Assembly (NCBI GenBank): GCA_024695465.1
Contig: JAILID010000174.1
Span: 1-46,207 of the forward strand
DNA from: Lachnospiraceae bacterium
GTDB taxonomy: Bacteria > Bacillota > Clostridia > Lachnospirales > Lachnospiraceae
Reading direction: 5' to 3'
DNA length: 46,207 nt
The notes beneath the pieces were generated by a model. The model saw only the letters and a program-made list of their open reading frames with translations, made no database searches and was not told where the DNA came from. The position numbers were made by a program, and so were the translations under genes. Within the stretch, counting starts at the first letter, position 1, and each line of letters opens with the position of its first letter. Of the stretch, positions 41,901 through 46,207 are shown piece by piece.

Positions 41901-44900
41901 ATTATGATGTCTCTTCGGGCGGAAGTTATTACTACCACATTTATACCTACGCGGATTCCGTAAGCGGCAAAGCGGACGATCCGGAAAATCCGAGGAAGGC
42001 CAGGTACCAGACCAGCGAGGATGACTGGACTGACGGCAAGACCTATAAACCCAGCGATCTCTTCAGCTTCCTGGGCTGGTACAAGGGGGACTCGCTTTAT
42101 AATTTCAGCGCTCCGGTGACAGAGGATCTGACGATCAAGGCGCACTGGCTGAAGAGGGGCAAGTATTTCATTTCCTATGAAGGGGGAGAACACGGGACCG
42201 CCTCGGCTTTCGACCCAAACGCCTATCAGGATGACGGCCAGGTCGTCATCCTAAACGGGGCCCAGGCGGCTTCCGGCTATGAATTCGTCGGCTGGAGCCT
42301 TAAGGATCCGGTGAGCGGCAGCCTTGGGGATGAAATCCTCCGACCGGGGGAGATCTGGACCGTGGATTCCGATTATTCCGGCGAGCTTAACGAGGAAGAC
42401 AAGGGGACGATCACCCTCGCGGCCCGCTATGAACAGGCTAATTCCACCTATGTGGAATTCGACAAGAACGCGGCCGGGGCTGTTTACAGCGGAAGCGCGG
42501 CGGATTACAGCGGATCGGGAAGCTATGGGCTGACGGATAACGGCTACCGGATCAGCGCCCTTGCGCTGAATCAGGAGATCGAGCTGGATTCGGGCAGCAA
42601 GTTCGCAAGAAGCGGCTATCAGCTCGCAGGCTGGGCCAAAGAGCCGGCGGCGGAAAACCCGGATTTTACCCTGGCGGATATCCAGAGCGGAAATGTCCGT
42701 TACGCGCTGGACAATGAGGGCGCCAATGTCCTCTACGCGGTCTGGAAGCCCTTCTATACGGTGACCTTCAACGCGAACGGGGGAACCTGGCTTTCGGCTC
42801 CGACCGGCTTTGAGATAGACGACGATGATAACTATTATGTGAAGGTGCTCAAGGGGGCGACGGTGACGGCGCCGGATGCGGCGCCCGATAAGACCGGGGT
42901 CGGCTTTGCCGGCTGGGCGGCTTCGGCCTCCGCGGAGGAAGCGCTTGATCTTTCCGCTTATCCGATCAACGCCAATACCCAGTTCTATGCGGTCTGGTCT
43001 TATGACCGGAACATTGACGGCTTCCTGCTTTTTGTCGGCAGCGAGCTGATCAAGGAGTCGGACGGGGTCACCTATACCCGGGTGGATGATGTCCCTAGCG
43101 GCCTGGTCCATGAGAAGAAAGAAGACATCAATGAGCTGATCCAGGCGGGAAACTATGTCAACGGCGCGGCCTTCAACCACATCGAGGTCTGGTCTTACGC
43201 CGATACCTCGGACGACCGGGCCAATCCGGGCAACAAGTCCAAGGTCTATGAGATCGGCCGGATTTATGACAGCACGGGGGTTCACACTTTCTATACCCTG
43301 GCGGCCGATCCGAAGACCGCGATCCTTCTGGATGCGGCGCACGAGCTGGTTCTCGTCTGCGACAAGAAGTATACCGTGACCTATAACGTGACGGATAACG
43401 GCAATCCGGTTTCTGACTGGACGGAGTATATCAACGGGCCGGAGACGCTGGATCTGGGCGAGGACCTGGAGCTGACCTATAAGGTGCCCGCCGGGACCTA
43501 CAAGCGGATCACGGCTGCCTACAGCGTCAACGGAGGGGAAGAGAAGAATCTTTCCACCGCCCTTTTCGCTTCGAAAGTCCTCTATCGGGATGAGGATGAC
43601 AATGTGCAGATCGATGGGAATGTCGTGGTTAACGTCACGTATACGGACGCGGAATCTTTCGGCATAAATGGAAATATCACGAATGGCGGTCTCTGCGACG
43701 ACGTCGCTACCAATGTGGAGGCGAAATTTACGCATAAGGATTCGGCTGGGACAAAAAGCGCGGGAAACAATGCGGTGTTTTACATTTATGGAAATTATAA
43801 TGGGAATAGCGGTTCCGATCAGGCTTATGTCCTTAAAGGACTGGATCTGAATGGTCAGCGGATAGAACTTCCTGTCGGCACAACGAGCGGAATTTCCAAA
43901 ACTGAAACATTGGATGATCCTAACGGTAATTATTCCGACATTACGATTGAACTTTTGGGAATTAAACAGTTGATGGGATGGTATGCATTTGATGAAAGCA
44001 ACAATGGGAGCAGCTGGCTTATTCCGAATATAGATAACACAATTAATAAGAACAATATAACATTGAACGGTACTCCTATAAGCGACGCTGGCGATCATAT
44101 GTACGACAACTCAATATATAACACGGTTTATAAGGTGACGATCACGAATCTTCATGAAGATATCGTCGCGACAGGTGAATTCCAGCAGCACAACGTTCCC
44201 GAACTGGCACTTGAGGATCTCACCGGCATCAGCCAGACCGCCGCGAGTGAGACGAATGATGAGAAGTATGCGGGCGGAACGAATCAATGTTATCCGAAGA
44301 CGGTCATCAAAAAAGACAATAATATCTACAAGGCCGCTCACGGGTCGGCAACCATGTACAGCGTTGTCCTTATCAAGGTAAAGCCGGGATACAATCCTTA
44401 CAGCGCCGTCTACGGTACGGAGGAGGATTCGTCGCTTCGCATTCTCTATAATGAAACGCCTTACGATACGGTAAAAAATGGTATCCTTCCGGGGAGCACG
44501 ATTAAGGAGCTGGCAGATGGATATAGCAGCGCCCATACAAATAATAAGTATGCGGGCCTGGAGGCGGCTGAATACTCCGATTCCGCCTATAACTGGTACG
44601 GCTGGATCCTGGAAACCTCAGGCAATCAGGATGTAAACCAGCAGGAAATGATCATCCATCTCTCCCCCTACACCTACCAGGTCCGCTATGATCTGGCCGG
44701 AGGCTCGGTAGCGGCGGACGACCGGGATACGTCCAACTATGTATACGGCGACGGCTATTTTACAGATCGGGCCCAATACTCGGTGCTGGCTGACGCGGGA
44801 TCGACGAAAGTGACGGTTTCCGCGGCCATACCAACCAGAGAGGGTTATAAATTTACGGGCTGGAAGCTGACCGGGAGCGAGACGACTTATTCGGCGGGAG

Positions 44901-45949
44901 ACGTCATCAGCGTCAACAGCCTTACGGTCGGACACGCAACGCCCACCAGCGGCACTGCGGACGCCTACGGCCAGTCCTCCGAGGGCATGCAGTACGTCCT
45001 GACCGCCCAGTGGGAGTCCACCTCCGAAAGCGGCGGCAGCGGCTCCGGGACGGCCGACTACGAGACCGTTTATGACTACTCGGAGTATCAGCAGGTCGAG
45101 ACGATTCCGGAAGGATGCACTCTTGAGAAATCCGGCAGCGACCAGGGAAGCGCCGGAGCGAGTTCGGCGTATAACTATAAAGACTACAGCTCTTCCGATG
45201 GGACGGTCTACCGGCAGATCAACGAGGGTCCGATTTACAAACGCCTCTATGATATGGAAAAGACCGGAACGGTTGGAAGCTCGGTCATCACGAGGGAGGA
45301 GGCGATCCCGGCGGGCTTTCAATTAAAGGACAGCTGGTCCGTAAGCCGGATCGACTCCCTGAAAAAGGAATCGGACCTTGATGAAGGGGAGACCCAGCGG
45401 ATTGTCCTCTATTTCGATAAGGTCTATGCCGCCTCGGTCTACTGGGCCGTGTTGGATTCCTCCGGGAACCTGGCCAAGCTGGGCAACCGCTATGTAAGCG
45501 GCAACAGCGCAACCTTCTCCCAGGCCATCACGAGCCTTGATATCCCGACGGAAGAGAAGCAGTTCGGCTCCGCGGATGGCAGCGATTACGAGGCTCCGGC
45601 AAGGCTGCTGCTTAACGGGGTGACGGAATATGATTTGGTCAAAGTGGCGGTTCGGGACAATGACGACGGTTTGGCGGAAAATGACAGCCTTCTGACCGAA
45701 TGCGCAAGCGGCGCGGCGACCCTGCAGGCGACCTGGAGCGGGCTTCGCTATTATGATGGGCTAAAGAATGACGATACGGCGGCAGGGTCCGCATCTCGTG
45801 CGGACGGAACGCTGGGAATCTACTTCATCTACAAGGAGCATGCGCTGCCCGCGCCCACCTCGGCGGCGCAGAGAAGCGTCCCCTGGCTTGTCATGGCGGC
45901 GTTTGCCGGAGGCCTGCTGCTCCTTGTCAGGAAAAAAAGGCTGCTGTAA
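38954..45949 (+). CDS. Very large secreted surface protein with Listeria-Bacteroides-type repeats
   Basis: A probable cell-surface adhesin of 2331 residues. The signal peptide is at about 1-27 (KKGLAALLALFMFLTSALP then VEA). Several InlB B-repeat/Flg_new-like units share a G-(W)-x-W/Y pattern: FLGWYTSNG (about 231), FNGWYTEADKGG (about 398), FLGWYKGD (about 1038), FVGWSLKD (about 1110), LAGWAKEP (about 1223), TFNANGGTW (about 1272), FTGWKLTG (about 1966). Each ends in an ALYAxW-like strand. Two stretches (about 575-820 and 1565-1865) are less GC-rich and are not repeat-like. The C-terminus has a hydrophobic helix and a RKKRLL tail, preceded by LPAPTS where LPxTG would be expected. GAGGTGA favours the ATG at 38954; a GTG at 38945 is an alternative. 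Confidence 0.88.
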   Translation: MDAKIKKGLAALLALFMFLTSALPVEAETFGFSNSASGEKASEAEVSGEAAGSNHADSADADGICEQSIPVVVGRGAAVKLAGPMPEDADVEVRETESDLEGALCAYDITINEGWQPKAGDPVEVTIHNRALAGVKAPVVYHVLGDGSFETAEVESFGDGYVVFKAEGFSVYVVGESTATRTYKLMVENEGSYSIYPYALAGSEEGNGVFKLKEGESFNLPQLADREDECFLGWYTSNGELTESDAPLVRVTAEGVSGDDPEVMLYARFGRAVYATFYAYVESSSDEMILSRVRKALIGGKASIDLSEIPQPVPSEEHTTFSKWQESVSRNTYDSDAELEISRDTVFYPKFETVSTISFQSAAIGEGATYIAHKNVPKTAGENIVSGKLSEVPSRMGYTFNGWYTEADKGGIRITDENANILSGEDGFNGGTLSDGKLTVLDDFTLYGGWDTAPSSFRVVVWKEKVEDTAKLADTGDGSWAVPEEEKTYDYAFSLTLDQHADSSAVYSGDSIPEDDVASYKAITGDYTPAGSSQAVSFTGFKFEKMDSLTDLTVAANGSTEVNIYYDRIVMTYTFTYPASSFADGDWEDTHGELGDAEKYYIDNGTRRKEVSGTSTKKIYSYEYEDFTLRGLYGSTFEANKSVNGGKTWTSSIETKKKSCSNTSNWYVKKTSHFFSESTYDWTQDGNYTRDEDHTTTAAGDPESIQWSSNGTRCNLLTNFNLDPGFTAQETTFTASLVEGDDRHYYFYVGETTNIADDGSKDDYSGSSSDSFSITDKYDGYSVDKLVVSNGSATETYENIIENGVTAGNLVVVSDGKIVVKEGAKVVKIYNVPQKKTLTVRSSDRTHQGSPKEYIVPYNSLIKEALPESPSSEEFTFPGAGADAAGYELCGYFADAGLTKYVDFSGTKTLEEVQKLSKEITEVIDYSAARMPNTEMVLYAGWLKKRFVVQIDPDHGEFADTSSSTYFKVDYGEYVVPYEVRRNYDVSSGGSYYYHIYTYADSVSGKADDPENPRKARYQTSEDDWTDGKTYKPSDLFSFLGWYKGDSLYNFSAPVTEDLTIKAHWLKRGKYFISYEGGEHGTASAFDPNAYQDDGQVVILNGAQAASGYEFVGWSLKDPVSGSLGDEILRPGEIWTVDSDYSGELNEEDKGTITLAARYEQANSTYVEFDKNAAGAVYSGSAADYSGSGSYGLTDNGYRISALALNQEIELDSGSKFARSGYQLAGWAKEPAAENPDFTLADIQSGNVRYALDNEGANVLYAVWKPFYTVTFNANGGTWLSAPTGFEIDDDDNYYVKVLKGATVTAPDAAPDKTGVGFAGWAASASAEEALDLSAYPINANTQFYAVWSYDRNIDGFLLFVGSELIKESDGVTYTRVDDVPSGLVHEKKEDINELIQAGNYVNGAAFNHIEVWSYADTSDDRANPGNKSKVYEIGRIYDSTGVHTFYTLAADPKTAILLDAAHELVLVCDKKYTVTYNVTDNGNPVSDWTEYINGPETLDLGEDLELTYKVPAGTYKRITAAYSVNGGEEKNLSTALFASKVLYRDEDDNVQIDGNVVVNVTYTDAESFGINGNITNGGLCDDVATNVEAKFTHKDSAGTKSAGNNAVFYIYGNYNGNSGSDQAYVLKGLDLNGQRIELPVGTTSGISKTETLDDPNGNYSDITIELLGIKQLMGWYAFDESNNGSSWLIPNIDNTINKNNITLNGTPISDAGDHMYDNSIYNTVYKVTITNLHEDIVATGEFQQHNVPELALEDLTGISQTAASETNDEKYAGGTNQCYPKTVIKKDNNIYKAAHGSATMYSVVLIKVKPGYNPYSAVYGTEEDSSLRILYNETPYDTVKNGILPGSTIKELADGYSSAHTNNKYAGLEAAEYSDSAYNWYGWILETSGNQDVNQQEMIIHLSPYTYQVRYDLAGGSVAADDRDTSNYVYGDGYFTDRAQYSVLADAGSTKVTVSAAIPTREGYKFTGWKLTGSETTYSAGDVISVNSLTVGHATPTSGTADAYGQSSEGMQYVLTAQWESTSESGGSGSGTADYETVYDYSEYQQVETIPEGCTLEKSGSDQGSAGASSAYNYKDYSSSDGTVYRQINEGPIYKRLYDMEKTGTVGSSVITREEAIPAGFQLKDSWSVSRIDSLKKESDLDEGETQRIVLYFDKVYAASVYWAVLDSSGNLAKLGNRYVSGNSATFSQAITSLDIPTEEKQFGSADGSDYEAPARLLLNGVTEYDLVKVAVRDNDDGLAENDSLLTECASGAATLQATWSGLRYYDGLKNDDTAAGSASRADGTLGIYFIYKEHALPAPTSAAQRSVPWLVMAAFAGGLLLLVRKKRLL

Positions 45950-45976
45950 GAAAAGGATATGGGGCGGCCGGCTCCA

Positions 45977-46070
45977 TTATGGTATTGCCCGCCGGACGCT
46001 TGCCGTACCCGCAATTCTTCACAAGGAACTCCGAAGTTTTATCGCTTCGGGGTTCTTTTCATTTTTCTTA
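45977..46070 (+). repeat. Dispersed intergenic repeat, copy 4
   Basis: The core TATGGTATTGCCCGCCGGA is followed by CGCTTGCCG and GCAATTCTTCACAAGG, aligned with the other three copies. Its second hairpin (46023-46059) has a different sequence from copy 3 but the same place and form. Confidence 0.7.
46023..46059 (+). terminator. Terminator of the surface-protein gene inside repeat copy 4
   Basis: AAGGAAC and CCGAAG pair with CTTCGG and GTTCTTTT, followed by CATTTTTC. This is the equivalent of the second hairpin of copy 3. Confidence 0.7.
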
Positions 46071-46207
46071 CACATGTTTTTCGTGCAAATCGCTTAGATA
46101 CGTGTTATCATACAAAGGAGACTTGAATACAATTACGGTAGCTGTTCAGTACCCCCATTCGCGGCCGCAGGCGGCCGCTTCATGAGGGCGGTCAGAGACG
46201 CTTCGCG

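Larger units (their letters stand above)
45950..46207. other. Region after the surface-protein gene
   Basis: It contains copy 4 of the dispersed repeat with its terminator, then a possible extended -10 (TGTTATCAT, about 46102-46110) and AAAGGAG (46115-46121), and a GC-rich hairpin GCGGCCGC-AG-GCGGCCGC (46161-46178). No gene is supported before the window ends. Confidence 0.4.

Noticed and set aside
42251..44098. 615-codon minus-strand frame inside the surface protein gene
   Set aside because: It is antisense to a continuous coding region with clear repeat domains; the composition is unlike a real protein and no ribosome site was seen.

Overview
The window looks like a chromosomal segment of a Gram-positive Clostridia, most likely a Lachnospiraceae member (inference). 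The evidence is the gene content (MecA, DivIVA-like protein, eukaryote/archaeal-type ProRS, HU-RqcP-DivIC-TilS-Hpt-FtsH block, CarD, small alarmone synthetase, DUF975), strong GGAGG ribosome sites, sigma-A-type promoters often with extended -10 (TGnTATAAT), moderately high GC, and a tRNA gene without encoded CCA. No insertion sequence, integrase, prophage or CRISPR array was seen.

Layout. 1-320: C-terminal end of a protein made of 15-residue repeats. 320-2600: small 2[4Fe-4S] ferredoxin (-), mecA (+), then a 680-base gap holding a promoter, a terminator and predicted RNA structure but no convincing gene. 2600-9630 (+): membrane-anchored GH18 protein, DivIVA-like coiled-coil protein, upp, dCMP deaminase, proS and cca. 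9700-16560 (+): HU, rqcP, divIC, tilS, hpt, ftsH and a GH13 amylase; the sporulation genes that interrupt this block in Bacillus (yabP, yabQ, spoIIE) are absent. 16.6-23 kb: trigger-factor-like lipoprotein (+), two small membrane proteins (-), CobW-type metallochaperone with a His/Asp-rich insert (+), CarD-like regulator (-), diguanylate cyclase (-). 23-25.65 kb (-): operon of small alarmone synthetase, response regulator and histidine kinase with 4-nt overlaps. 26-32.5 kb: tadA and tRNA-Ser(CGA) (+), SWIM/SNF2 helicase (-), DD-carboxypeptidase and rhomboid protease (+). 32.6-38.6 kb: tex and citC (-), an unrecognised coiled-coil protein (+), aldose-epimerase-like and PPOX-like proteins (-). 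38.9-45.9 kb (+): a ~2330-residue secreted surface protein with Listeria-Bacteroides-type repeats.

Functional themes: tRNA maturation and charging (proS, cca, tilS, tadA, tRNA-Ser), pyrimidine/purine salvage (upp, dCMP deaminase, hpt), envelope and division (DivIVA-like, DivIC, FtsH, DacF, rhomboid), and nucleotide second messengers (c-di-GMP and (p)ppGpp enzymes).

The most notable non-coding signals are: (1) a dispersed intergenic repeat with at least four copies, whose hairpins are kept although their sequences differ; the fullest copy (25842-26058) is bounded by inverted ends and encloses three hairpins; (2) an apparently non-coding promoter-to-terminator unit at about 2026-2393; (3) two genes (tadA, tex) whose -10 boxes lie 6-8 nt before the ATG, suggesting leaderless mRNAs.
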